From Magicicada septendecula (taxonomy: Eukaryota > Arthropoda > Insecta > Hemiptera > Cicadidae), in the NCBI GenBank assembly GCA_034769895.1, contig CM068372.1, positions 235,990,843 to 236,054,842 of the forward strand: 64,000 nucleotides of DNA, given 5' to 3'. Numbering within the stretch: the stretch's first letter is position 1; the number at the start of each line of letters is the position of its first letter. Shown here piece by piece: positions 1 to 14,879 of this stretch. Position numbers and translations under genes: made by a program. A model generated the notes under the pieces. It was not told where the DNA came from and searched no databases. It was given only the letters and a program-made list of their open reading frames with translations.

Positions 1-3000
1 GGCGCGTCGGTTTAATCGTTAGTTTCAACCTACGCGTCTTTCTATGAAGCGCACACTTTTTTATAAATATTATTACACCAATCGTTCGGTATAATATTAA
101 ACCTTATTTATGCAAATTTTGAATGTTACGCTGTGTAAATTATGGCAGTGATGGCAAAATTTCACACGGTGTCCGAACCGTTCCCACGATTAATGACCAC
201 TTAACGCCAAATTGAAGCGCCAGGCGTCAGCTATGTTTTTACATATGTCGCTGATTCGTGTGACTTATGGTTCACGTACAGTACTTAAAAAACTGTGTGA
301 AATCTTCCACCCTCGTTTGCATAATTTAACCTGTCTGTTATTTACACATGTACCCATACACACACACGCAGACTGATACACAGGCGGCCGCATGTCGTTC
401 AGACGTCACCTCTGCGAGTTAGCGCGTGTCAATTGCTCCCTTCGTTACATTTTAAAACCAACTAAGCCATATGTTTCCATATACATGCTTACTTACAATA
501 TTTGATTTATTTAAAAATAAATACTACTTATATTTATTATATTATTTCTTATACCTAACGTATCTTTATTATATCATTTTTATTATGTACATCTTACATA
601 TTTCATACTTATATACGAAAGCACGTTATCATACCTCAGTCAGGGGTTGATACATATACTTATGCTAAACGTATCGTTGCAATATACATATATCACAAGT
701 ACAGATTCTATTAACTCTAGGTTATTATAATATGTAGTTACGAGAAAATCGAACAGTACTATAACATCGTTTAAAAAAGATAGTCATGTTACCGGTTAGC
801 TAAGGTGCTACTTAGCATCCGCCAGCGGCAAAGTGAAAACGCCAGCGACATAACACTTGGGAAAAAAAAGATGCAATACAACTTGAATCTTACATTCACC
901 GAATGTTACATGAGCGTGATTTCTAATTATTTAACTAGAAAACAAAAGCAAAATATACGGCTGCTATCTTCAGAATTTCACAAAGAAGACAAGCGACAAC
1001 AGTTACAGCTTTAATATTTTTATGCAGATATTTATTGTCAGCAGTCTCAATCTTGACGTTGCAACAACCTCTCTTTCATAGCAGGACTTGTGAATGACGC
1101 AGACACCGAAAGCCTCGACCAGAATGAAGCGATTAGCAGATTCTCAGTAAGGTTAATTTTGTTAAGAGATCTCGTAATTCCAACTCTGTCGTAGACCGTT
1201 GCCAAATCTCAAATTGCTGGCGACTTGGGCAGTAATTTAGGAATTGATAACGGCGGACATACCTAAATCAAGGTACGGCCAGTGCGAAACATTAGCGGTA
1301 CAATAGCCTATGACTATCGTACGAAGCACGATTAGCAGATTGGCAAACACACACGCGCGCGTCGAAAAACCTTCATAGGTAAGAAACAACTTATTTCTTG
1401 TCGCCTTCATATCGCAGTTTTTTTTAACGAACTGAAAATTGCGTGGAGATAATTTGCCACACCGTTCAAGTATCTAGAACTTGCGATTTGACACACCGGC
1501 CAAGCAGGTAGGAAAAGGGTTAGTCACAAGGGAAGATCTTCAGTAAACTGCCACACCACGACCGCCCAGAACTACTAGAATGTGTTGTTTAAGTTATACT
1601 GTACTATCGTTACGTGCCGTTCAAAAGAGTTGTCACCTTTTGGGAATTGGTGATATGTAATCTGTCAGTTGGTACATCTCCTCGTAGTAAACATTCTACT
1701 ATACGTATTTAATATGAGTATTCCGAACAGGAGTCTCTGTAAATTCTTGTTTCTTTCTGAGTTTTGAACTGACGCGCAGTTAAATTGATATCGTCTGCAC
1801 ACTCTGAATCACTAACTTCTTTGCGTAAAGTTATATTTTAAAATAGTATTAACATATTGACCATACAACTGAAATTTCACGAAACGGGACTTCGGTATTG
1901 TGCTGAATTTGTCCCTGGACAACAAAGCAGGAAGGCTGTCCTTATACTGAGATCATATACGCGTAGTGTACGTAGTTTTCAGAGTCTTCGGTTTTGCACC
2001 CCTATTTATTCCACGAAGTCTCATCATATGTTTAGTTTTTGAGAGTCCTGTAGGAAATGTTGGCGATGTGCTATGTAATGGCAATTCCTCAACAGGCGTA
2101 ATACCCAACTACTTCGGATTTGCAATTCTTCCTATCAGTTTGCTGTTTATCAGGATTTTAGAATTGAATAGGTGTGTGTTTTTTTTTGAAGACGCTTAGT
2201 TTTGTTTTATCTGAATTACTTTTAGTTTGAGTTCGTTTGACCGTTTCTCTAGTCCTCACATGGATTGATTTAAACCTTCTTCTGAATTTTTGACACTGTC
2301 ACTCGTATGCCACATGGGAATACCATCTACACAGCATGCTACCTTTGTGTCATCCGTGAGGTATGAGTGAACATTATAGGGCTCTGTTCATGTGGTTATC
2401 TGTTACCCTGCTCGTGTGGATATCAAATACACTGAAACAGTCGATGAGTTAGCAGAAAAGGCCAGGAAACTCGATCAGGAAATAAACATGACAGGGCTAA
2501 CTCTTTCTGATGCCAATGCTCTGGCGAAGTTTACATTAATTTCGCAAAAATCAGGCATACACCAAAAAATACCCGATATTAATGCCGAAAAAAGAACTTC
2601 TGCCATAAGAAAAGGACTCTAACTGGTCACCTCGGAGGAATGAATATCAATACGTATGACAGAAGGATGTTCATAAACTGCAATAACTGACCCAACACTA
2701 AGCTAATAGTTAACACACGTCCAACAGTCGCAGTGGCCGTGGGGACAACAGACCATCATCCTGAGGAAAAGTTCAATACAAACAAAATCATAGATATAGC
2801 TAACACAGACCAAGCAGCACAGGGAAGTATCTGAGACTCTGTAGAGGAGACGATAACGGGAACAAGACCACTGAGGTCCACTTGAGTTTCAGTTAAGGAA
2901 AAGAGGTTACAGCATGCAGTGAATGATGATGTGGCGTATACGACGGAATAACCATGTTAGCCTGCTACAGTCTACTTGTTTAAGAAGAGTTAATAGAAGA

Positions 3001-3780
3001 ATTAATTCAAAGAATTAAGTGTGCCAAGTCGACCGTAATAAACATTATGTAATTATCTGTAAGTAAAAGAAAACACTTCACATATTCCTTGAAACACTTG
3101 CATTGAGTACGCTGTGGTTATCGTACACAATACCACGTTACACCATTGTTCATTATGACAAGCACATATACGAGCGAGAAACGTAAAAAATAGCGATAAA
3201 AATCATAGTAGTTACTGCTGTTTATCGCGACACTAGTACAAAAGGGACAGCTCTGACACAACGGACAATAGGGACAAATAATGTTACCCACACGCGCGCG
3301 CACACACACACACAAGACATTTATTAATACGAAATCAAGTGGAAGTATCACTTAACCTATTCAATACCGAGCACTTGAAACAACGAAGACGTTAGGAACG
3401 CTCAACGTAAGAACTGAGCAAACTAACGAAATAGGTAAGTAATACACAAAGGACCAACACATCGTATAAATTACCGACACAGTACTGTGTTCGTAGACAA
3501 ATACTAAAAAACAAAAACGGATGAATCACAATCAATGACGTCACGGAATTTTATTTTCTTAAGGTGAAAATGAGTATTCTCAAATATCTTGAGAATTACT
3601 GTCTTCATAAAAAAATGTCAAGCGCTCTACGTTACAGCGTTTTAAACACCTTTAATTCGGTTTAATGTTACTGCTCTGTACTATATTCACACTTCTACAG
3701 AAGGTGGAAGTACTATTTTGCAATACATCTTAATACAGGACAAGGCCTGTTTTAAAACAAAACAATAAAAGGACCCTTAT
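1..3780. other. Intergenic, no gene recognised
   Basis: AT-rich sequence without a recognisable protein domain. A 76-codon open stretch at 2392-2622 (+) has a charged, helix-like N-terminal part (TVDELAEKARKLDQE), but I match it to no family and see no splice context. A purine/pyrimidine alternating tract lies at 3289-3314. The remainder is probably old, unrecognised repeat or unique intergenic DNA. Confidence 0.5.
3289..3314. repeat. Composite (CG)n/(CA)n dinucleotide tract
   Basis: CA, then CG, then CA dinucleotides run without a break. Strict purine/pyrimidine alternation of this kind is known to favour Z-DNA. Similar composite tracts recur at 10.86, 32.76 and 54.6 kb. Confidence 0.9.
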
Positions 3781-3799
3781 ACCTTATCTTAGGACAAGC

Positions 3800-5309
3800 T
3801 TACAAAATATTACGGCATTTAAGTCAGACAGAAAGAGATAACCTGAAGATCAACAATATCACAGAGAAGGAATGGCTCCGATATTATGAGCGGCTGTCAA
3901 CTCACAAGCAACCTGAGGAAATCAAATTTGCAGACATCAATGAATGCGTTGATCCAATTCCAATGGATGAATTCTTGGCTGTTCTACAATACTGTAAAAA
4001 TATAAAATCTCCAGGCACTGTTGAGTTGAATTTCGAATTTATAAAATATGCGCCAGAATTGCTGTATGATCGTTTACTGAGCTTTATTAATCTGTGCTGG
4101 TCACATTTCCGAAGGCTGGCAGATGGCAAAGGTAGTCCCCATATTCAAGACAGTAGATCATAATGACTGTGATAACTATAGAGATATCAGCCTGCTTAAC
4201 ACATCTTACAGATTGTATGCATTTATTCTTGCAAGACGACTGAATGCAATAACGGAGACTATTCTCTCACAGACACAGGATGGTTTCAGGAAGGATAGGG
4301 CATGTTTAGGTAGCATCTTCACAATAGCCCAGGTTACCGACTTTGGGAAAGCCTTTGACAGAGTGAATAGGAGTAGGCTGTGGGTAATAATGGCAAAAAA
4401 GGGATCCTGCAACACATCATTAGAGCTGTACAAAAGTCTTTGTGTGGAAAACAATCTCTTGATTGAGACAGGAAGACTAAGAACAACTCCTAGTGTGCGG
4501 CTGATCAATTGTGAAGTACAACAAGATGCTCATTGTCACCTTCTCTTTTTAATGTATATAAAGACGATGTCATACTCAACTGGCAGATGAAACTTCCAGA
4601 ACATGATTGGTAATTCTGCAGTTGACATATTGTTATTTGCTGATGACCAGGCTATTCTGTCGAACCTGGACAGCGGCTGTAGATTGAGTCAAATCTGCAA
4701 GGATTTCGGATTACAGATCTCCAAGGTGATAGCTTTTCATACAGCTGACCCTATACGAGCAAAAATTGTTGTAGATGGTACTGTTCTGAAGCAGGTTAGT
4801 AATTTTGAATATCTGGGCAGCAATGTTTTACGCCTTACATTACAAACAATGATGCGGTGAAGAAGCTACACAAGTACAACCACACGTGTGGGACCATTAG
4901 GAAAACTCTAAAATCAACGAAGAAAGAAACACGCCTGAAGTTCTACAAGGTGATGACCCTCCCGACACTTCTCTATGGGTCTGAGATTTGGACTTTAGCG
5001 AAGTCCCAGGCCAGTCGTATTCAAGCGGTCGAAATGAGATTTCTCTAGGACGTGGCAGGGTATACTCTCCAAGATCGCCAAAGAAATGTCGATGTACGGC
5101 AGGAGCTGAATATTATGAGTATACCTGATAGAACTGCCCCGTTTTGGGTAAAATGGTTGGAACATCTTAACAGAATGGGTGACTGCCGCATACCCAACCA
5201 ATTATGGAATTTACAAACCGAAGGACGGAAAGGTATGGGGCGTCTGAAGACGCTTTGGGGCAGCTCTAGTCTATCTCCTTGTGACCGGAACAAACTATTT
5301 TTTGTTTAA
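3800..5309 (+). pseudogene. LINE reverse transcriptase, broken (copy A)
   Basis: Degenerate non-LTR retrotransposon ORF2 running left to right through several frames. Visible parts, in order: a pre-RT stretch (about 3830-4130); the fingers motif VVPIFKTVDHNDCDNYR with LLNTSYR (from 4123); DFGKAFDRVNRSRLW, which carries the first catalytic aspartate (about 4330); LLFADDQAIL, the catalytic FADD box (about 4625); a YLGS motif (about 4810); LLYGSEIWTL (about 4970); and the C-terminal helical segment ending near WLEHLNRMGDC (about 5155). At least four frame changes or stops separate them, and residues are missing just before DFGKAFD. No endonuclease domain or poly-A tail is visible, so it is truncated at both ends. 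The clade is RTE/Jockey-like, not resolved further. Confidence 0.85.
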
Positions 5310-6504
5310 TCTTTGTTGAAGATGATGACGATGATCGTAAAACAATGAGTAGAAAGTACAAAACCGTCTCCAAGAAATTTAATGATTATATAATATCTTC
5401 GAGCCTTTTTTTTATCTCTTTACGCAAACCTGGCAAAAGTATGACAAAACACGACATTAGTTCCCTGTAGTTTATTGTATGAGTGGTCATACTGTGTTGG
5501 CTAGCTACGCCACGTGGCCTGTGTGCGATCCTGCAACTGCAAACCAACGAGTAATACCCTGCCTAGAAATACCTCTCTACTTGGCCTTTTGGAGTTGGTG
5601 TTGAACTGGAGGTCCCGTACACATGTGAGAAAACTAAACCACACATAGCACAGAGAAGCGCCTTCTCTCTATTCACAGAATTCGGCGCACTCTAAAAAAG
5701 GATTCTCCTACACCTACATTCTCAAAACGTGTGAATACGTTTTAATGCGACTCATTTAGGGTACGTACAATGAATTTGTTGAATTAGCACTATTAATTTG
5801 CATCAAACATTACCCCGCCGCCAAGCACTCGACTGAGCAATCGGCAGGATTTAATTAGTAAATTGCTCAACCATATTGTCCTGTCTCGTATACTTCATCA
5901 TCTGTCATCAACAAATCGCTTGCACAGGCGTGGTTTAAGTTAATGCGTTTTCAATACTAAGTGAAAAATTCCTATCTTCATCTCTCATACTTTATAACTG
6001 TGAATGGCCAATCACTATGAAAACAAGACAAAATAACATCATATTGAGTGCGCATGTAACACCAAAAAGAAAACATGTATTATCATTTATGTTTATTCAT
6101 GATCTTTTGTTACGGGTACGTATATAAATGTCAATGTATATTTACACATACATTAAGTTATTTTTTTACTACCAAAATGATACAGGAAATGTAGGTTATC
6201 CTGGCTTCGTGAACCATACAGTGTTTAGAAGAAAGGTAGCGTGAAAACACAATGCTACAATAGAGTAATCGGGATTTTTGTAATTTTTCCAATAATTGAA
6301 AATTATCTAATACACAAATTTATGTAATACATGAATATTGAAGGCCTACTACGTTCAAAATATTGAGCGAGTCCTGCAGCTCAGGAAGCATACTGGAATT
6401 TTATAAGTTTACAAATTTTGTAAGACGAAATTCTGTGTTTTACGCTGGACAAACGATGTTAAATTTACACAGGCGCGATTTCATTCAAGGCTTAATTTTG
6501 TTAT
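5310..6504. other. Intergenic, nothing recognised
   Basis: AT-rich sequence between the first LINE and the hAT-type MITE. I see no domain, tandem array or terminal repeats. Confidence 0.5.
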
Positions 6505-6512
6505 GTGTGTAT

Positions 6513-7275
6513 CAGGGCTGTAGCTAGACTCTTGGGGCCCTTGGGGCTGAAATAGTAGTGAGGTCATGGCATTAACAAAAGATGATTGTGAACGTATCCA
6601 GGCTGCAGAGATGAAATGTTTGCGTTCAGTGGCAGAGTATACGTATAGGCCTATATCAAGAAATGGTAAGAGATGTATCAGGAAAAAACTATATTTTCAA
6701 TAAATTATAAAATTATTTATCTGGGCTCCCTCCATTTTTGGTAAACCAATATGTATTTACAAGCGTACAGAACTACTTAAACTACAGATTTACCCTTATG
6801 CGAATATTGTCTCTTATATCTGGACACAGTTTTATGTACTTCTATTGGACTTAAAAATAGATGAATTGTAGACAGATGTAGATATAAGGGATGAAACAAA
6901 AACGAATAAGTTTTCTCTTAAAAATGTATTCATGTACAGATATTTTACTAAACGATTTAAGTATGGGGGATATGTCGGCGTGATTACTTTTTTACGCGGG
7001 GTCGCTTGGCGGCCAGCACTGCGACGCATGGGTAGTTTGCTTTTACAGTACTCACCCACGCCGTTATCCACCTGGCTCTTACTCTTGCGTCTTATGAAAG
7101 TAGTTACTCAATTCAACATAATTTGAACAAAACATGTGTTGTGTCTGGTCTAGCTTGATTTCCGCCATGTAAAAGACGTTGTTTTGAACTAATTAATATT
7201 TTGCCTTTTGGGGGCTCCCTGAACCTGGAGGCCCCGGGGCAGTGCTCCGGCTGTCCCAGCCTAGCTTCGGCCCTG
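6513..7275. mobile_element. Non-autonomous hAT-type element (763 bp)
   Basis: The left end reads CAGGGCTGTAGCTAG and the right end, reverse-complemented, reads CAGGGCCGAAGCTAG, giving a typical hAT terminal inverted repeat beginning CAGGG. The flanking 8-mers GTGTGTAT (6505-6512) and GTGTGAAT (7276-7283) match at 7 of 8 positions, the 8-bp target duplication expected for hAT. G- and C-rich stretches lie just inside both ends. There is no transposase frame; the interior holds a short LINE fragment (6570-6660). The element must have been mobilised in trans. Confidence 0.8.
6570..6660 (+). pseudogene. LINE reverse transcriptase scrap inside the hAT element
   Basis: Translates as DDCERIQAAEMKCLRSVAEYT, the conserved RIQAAEM.(F/C)LR segment C-terminal to LINE reverse transcriptase; the same motif is at 5015-5045 and 16000-16030. 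It lies wholly inside the hAT-type element, so it was either captured by that element's ancestor or inserted into it later. Confidence 0.65.
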
Positions 7276-7283
7276 GTGTGAAT

Positions 7284-8344
7284 TTGTTGTATGTTTCTGT
7301 ATTTGTTGCATTTGTGTATGTTTACTGAAGCACTGAATAGCGAAACATTATTGACTACACAATGATCTCTTGTAACATATATTACTTTTACCGAAAGTAC
7401 TTGTCACTGTTACATAAAAAAGGATTTGTGACCTTTATATTTGTTCTTGTTACTCCACAGGTCTAGCGGCGGTCTTTCAACAACGCAGTCTTTCGCAAGT
7501 GACATGTAAAGCAATAAACAAATTAAAGCGAGTAATATGTCTCAAAAAACAAAAATACATTATACCACCAAAAGACGGTAGAGTAGAAGCAGAGTGCATT
7601 GGAACGCGGACGGGGGAGGAAACCACCGTCATCACCTTGTGTAGTTCAATTAGTGCGAGTGTGGCGGAACCGATTAAGTTCGGCCTTCCTACTATTGACA
7701 TATTCGACCCTATTACGTCCTCTGTAATAGGATTTTCGCGACTCTAGATTGGCTTTAATCGGCCATCATTTATTAAACGAACGGTGCCGCTTCGGCATTA
7801 AGGATTCGGTAGCATTTTCTCTTTGCCATAATAATACTAAAATTTAATGGATAACGTTATTATTTAACTAAAAAGTTAATAATAATTAACATTTTAATGG
7901 AGAACGTCAGTAGATTTATATCACATTGAAGTTTATTTTTGAGTTTGGGGAACGTTTTAACTTCAGTTTCCGATATTTAGTTAGAGATTAAGTTTCAATT
8001 TGATTCTAGACGTGAACGTCTGAATACTCTGACTATCCAGCATCCTCTACATTAGCCGTGTTAAAAATCTGCACGTCGTTACAAAAAATTAGATATCGAA
8101 AGGCCCATACTGAAATACAACTATAAATATCCCCCACCTCAGTCAACTCTTGCTCCGGCGTTAAATTACTTTCTAAGTTTGCGTTCGCTCAGATTAAACA
8201 GTCGGTTATTCAGGTTTAAACGTATTTTATGCGAATCTATCGCTGTGTCATCTTTAACATAATCACTTCGTAACTTGTTATCGCTTATAACACATTTACT
8301 GAAAATTAATTTTTGTCTAATTATCACAAAGTGTATGACTGTGT
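7284..8344. other. Intergenic with one weak exon candidate
   Basis: AT-rich and mostly featureless. The exception is 7440-7747, where a pyrimidine-rich tract ending in CAG precedes an open frame of over 90 codons; it is listed separately. Confidence 0.5.
7461..7747 (+). other. Candidate exon or short ORF, unknown
   Basis: A pyrimidine-rich stretch ending TACTCCACAG (to 7460) looks like a 3' splice site. The frame after it stays open for about 95 codons to a TAG at 7745-7747. The stretch is locally less AT-rich than its flanks, and the product (KKQKYIIPPKDGR... PTIDIFDPITSS...) is not low complexity. I recognise no domain, see no donor or upstream exon, and the frame also continues upstream of the acceptor. 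It could be a terminal exon, a decayed mobile-element frame, or chance. Confidence 0.2.
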
Positions 8345-11496
<3,152 letters not shown>

Positions 11497-11504
11497 GTGA
11501 TTAG

Positions 11505-13917
11505 CAGGGGGCGGATTTTTATGATATGTCATATTTTTTCCTTGACATTATTTCAGGTTTCAGCTTGATTTAAACTTGTTTCCAAGTATTCTCATAAAGA
11601 TTGATAGTGTTTTATTGTGCATATAATTGCATATTTCGGTAGTTTTTAAGTTTTGTAGCATATTTCGTACTAAAATGCATATTTAAGTTATATTTTTTAA
11701 CTTTTCATACGCATATTTACACGTTTATGAAGTTTTACAGCATATTTACAGTGAAAATGGATTATAATGGTATTTTTCACAGGAAAATGCATTTATTCGT
11801 TCCGTAACAAATTGTGGTGTGTTAAAGTAGTAAAAACATCTTTCGGGATATCCTTAAATACCTATATATTCGGAGAAATGGTGAATAAGGTGTGAAATGT
11901 CTTTCTAATGCGGATTTTCAAGTACCGAGGCAAATATTGTTTGCCTCCGTGAGCGATAATGCCAGCGGGCAGAAGTGAAGGGAGGGGGAGGGTTTTACTT
12001 ACATTTTGTAAACTTTCACCTTCCCCTGTAATGGTCATTCACTCATTCCGTGTGTCCGCAGTTTGTTTCCATCATGCCTAGAATAAAGAGTTTGGTGAAT
12101 GAAAAGTTGCGCGGTTTTTCGAGAATTTGGCGATAAAATATTTAGTACCGATGGCACTATTTTATTTTGTAAGTTGTGTGAAGTTGAAGTCGCCGCTGAG
12201 AAACGTTTCACTGTCCAGCAACACTGTAATAAGGCAAAACGTAAAAAATGCTTAAAAAGCAGTCAGCAGTCGAAATTAGACAACTTTTATTATTCGAAAA
12301 ATCTGCTAGTACTTCAACTTCATCTTCCAACACTTCAGAGTTTACGAAGGATCTCTGCAGGGCAATGATTTTATCCAACATCCCATTGAAAAAGTTTAAC
12401 AATCAAAACCTGAGACAGTTTCTGGAGAAATATACGAAACATCCGGTTTCAAATGAATCGACGCTGAGGAAGAACTATCTGACTGGGTGTTACGAAGAGG
12501 TGCTGGATAAAATAAGATGTAGTGTGGGGGACTGTAAAATATGGGTTTCAATTAATGAAACAACAGATGTTGATGGGAGGTATGTTGCAAACGTGATTGT
12601 TGGAACACTAAAAGAAGACAGACCTGGAGAAATATTCCTCCTAGCATGTGAAGTGCTAGAGAGTACAAATCATTCAAGTATTGGTGTCTTATTCGACGAT
12701 TCTTTGAATGTACTGTGGCCAAATGGGGCAAAAAGAGAGAATGTTCTTCTCTTTATTACTGACGCGGCTCCTTATATGATGAAAGCAGCCAAGGGACTAA
12801 AGATGTTATATCCGAAGATGATACATGTAACATGCCTTGCGCATACTTTACATAGAGTGGCTGAAGAAATTCGCAGTAACTACCCGGAAGTGGATAAATT
12901 AATATAAAATGGAAAGAAAGCCTTTAAGAAATCACCATGCAGCGCCTTCATTGCCCCTTCCTCCCCAGCCTGTCCTAACACGCTGGGGTACCTGGATTGA
13001 AGGTGCGGTATATTACTGCAACAATTACGACAATGTGGAGAAGATCATGAACTCCTTGGAACCTACAGATTCTTCGTCAGTGAAAATAATGCAAGATTTG
13101 TTTTCATGTTCCACTATAAAAACTGACCTGACTTACTTGAAATCCAACTTCGGTTTCTTACCGAGCAAATTCACCCAGCTAGAAGCTTCGGGTTCTGAAC
13201 TAAGTGATGCTCTGAATATTGTAAAATACACAGATCAAGAGTTAAAACGCGCAAAAGGAATAGTAGCAGTAGCAGCCAAAGTTCGTGCAAAATTAGTGAG
13301 TGTACTGGAGAAGAATCCTGGATTTTTGCAACTGTGTGGCATAAGTGAGATTTTGTGCGGAAATGAACCAGGTTCAGAGTTCGAAAATTAATTTTCATCC
13401 TTTGACCTAAGTTTATTAAAGTACGTCCCCATTACTTTGTGTGATGTGGAGAGAAGTTTTTCTCCCTACAAGACCATTCTCAGCGACAACAGGAGAGGAT
13501 TTTCATTTCACAACCTGAAAATGCATGTCGTCATCAACAACAATTCAGCTGACAATGAAGACTGAGATCAGGTATGAATATTTTTAATAGGGGTGTTAAA
13601 TGGGATTTGAGCAAGTAAAATTATTTAATTACTTTTCTCTCCCTTACAGGGTTGGTACTGTTTTGCAGGATGCAGTTAAATGAGTTTGTGTATGCTGCAT
13701 TGTGTGACTATCTTAAAGACACTCATTTGAAGTAGATAAATAAAAATAATAATTATCAGGATCAGCTCTATATTTAATAAATAAAATAAAAATGTAACAC
13801 ATACGTGTCATTAATAAAGCCATATTTTGGATTTTATTGGTCATGTTTTAATGTTTTTTAGGTCATAAATGCATGCATATTTCCTACATTTTTAGGTCAT
13901 AGAAATCCGCCCCCATA
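11505..13917 (+). mobile_element. hAT DNA transposon with both ends and a perfect 8-bp TSD
   Basis: The left end is CA-GGGGGCGGATTTTTATGA and the right end, reverse-complemented, is TAT-GGGGGCGGATTTCTATGA: inverted repeats of about 18 bp with one internal mismatch and a different outermost base or two. The 8-mer GTGATTAG lies immediately outside on both sides (11497-11504 and 13918-13925), a perfect target duplication and the hAT hallmark. Subterminal GCATATTT words occur several times at the left (about 11630-11745) and again at the right (about 13875), as expected of transposase-binding sites. The interior carries one transposase gene in the same orientation. Total length is 2413 bp. Confidence 0.93.
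12074..13565 (+). pseudogene. hAT transposase (BED finger, DUF659, hAT dimerisation), broken
   Basis: An ATG at 12074 opens MPRIKSLVNEK but meets a stop after 20 codons; the frame starting at 12099 continues with a BED-type zinc finger (CKLC, then QQHCNKAKRKKC). The frame changes near 12280-12300. The longest piece, 12248-12907 (219 codons), carries the DUF659-like core: INETTDVDGRYVANVIVGTL, FITDAAPYMMKAAKGLK, HVTCLAHTLHRVAEEIR. A stop and frame change at about 12905 lead to PPQPVLTRWGTWIEGAVYY (12909-13391). After one TAA (13389) the same frame gives the C-terminal dimerisation motif CDVERSFSPYKTILSDNRR and ends at 13563-13565. It resembles the hAT lineage related to CGG-repeat-binding protein 1. 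About three or four lesions make it non-functional. Confidence 0.9.
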
Positions 13918-13925
13918 GTGATTAG

Positions 13926-14879
13926 TTTCTCGTACCCTTCTTTCCAACTCGGGGTCTCGTACCGAATGCTCGCGTTTCCTAAACAACCCAATACAAACGT
14001 GTTATATACGTGAATATTATAACGTTGCAGAACTCAGACCCTATAGGGGATCCACAAATATAATATAGCTGTAAGAAAAGTAAACTAATTTACAGCCTAA
14101 TGATCAATAAATATACAAAGGTAATGAAAGAATAAAAAGAAAAATAGTAAACAAAGATAATAAATGAGTGAATAGACTAGACTGACAGACAAATGACTAC
14201 GACCCAACCCCAGTGATTGGCCAGATAAAGGCTATAAAATAAAATGTAAACTACTAAAAACCCAACTAATATGTCAAATTTAGTAACATGTATTACCCAA
14301 GTTATGTAAAAGAAAGTACACCACCAGTAATAAACAGGTAAACCCATTGTTATTATGTAATGATGATAGAAATACTACCAAGAAAGGGTAGTATAGACTC
14401 GAATTGTAAAGACTTGATGAAAGAATTGAAGGGACTAAGGTCAATAGCCCAAAAAACTAACTTCATACAAAGTTGTAGTACTAACTTTGTGAGTTAGAAT
14501 ATGATGTATTTTAAAATAACATTATTGATATAAAAAGCAAACACGAGATTGTAAAAAACTGACTTTAAAATTAGATTTTAAAAAACTAATTTAAACCAAG
14601 AGTGAGTAGGGATTGTTAATGATTCTTTAAACCAAGTAGGTAGGTAGGGAGTGTTAATGATAACCAGTGAACCAAACTAATATATGTTAGCAACAGCGAT
14701 TGTAAACATTAATGAATTAAAGAAGAATCACTACAGTAAATTTAAACAAAGTCTTACAAATGTGACGGTAAGTTGATAAACGATTAACCAGTGTAATCAG
14801 TGAAAGTGATAGATAGGATACGGATGAATTAATATAAACAATTAATAATATTAATAAAAGAAAAGAATGAATTAGAAGT
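13926..14879. other. Start of A-rich, C-poor block, no gene
   Basis: From about 13990 the + strand becomes strongly A-rich and C-poor and stays so to about 17.9 kb. No domain is seen here. Because the skew matches the sense strand of the LINE that follows, this may be its decayed 5' part, but I cannot read a frame. Confidence 0.45.

Noticed and set aside
2392-2622. 76-codon frame with a helix-like charged start
   Set aside because: Too short and unmatched; could be the end of an old mobile-element frame, but I cannot support it.
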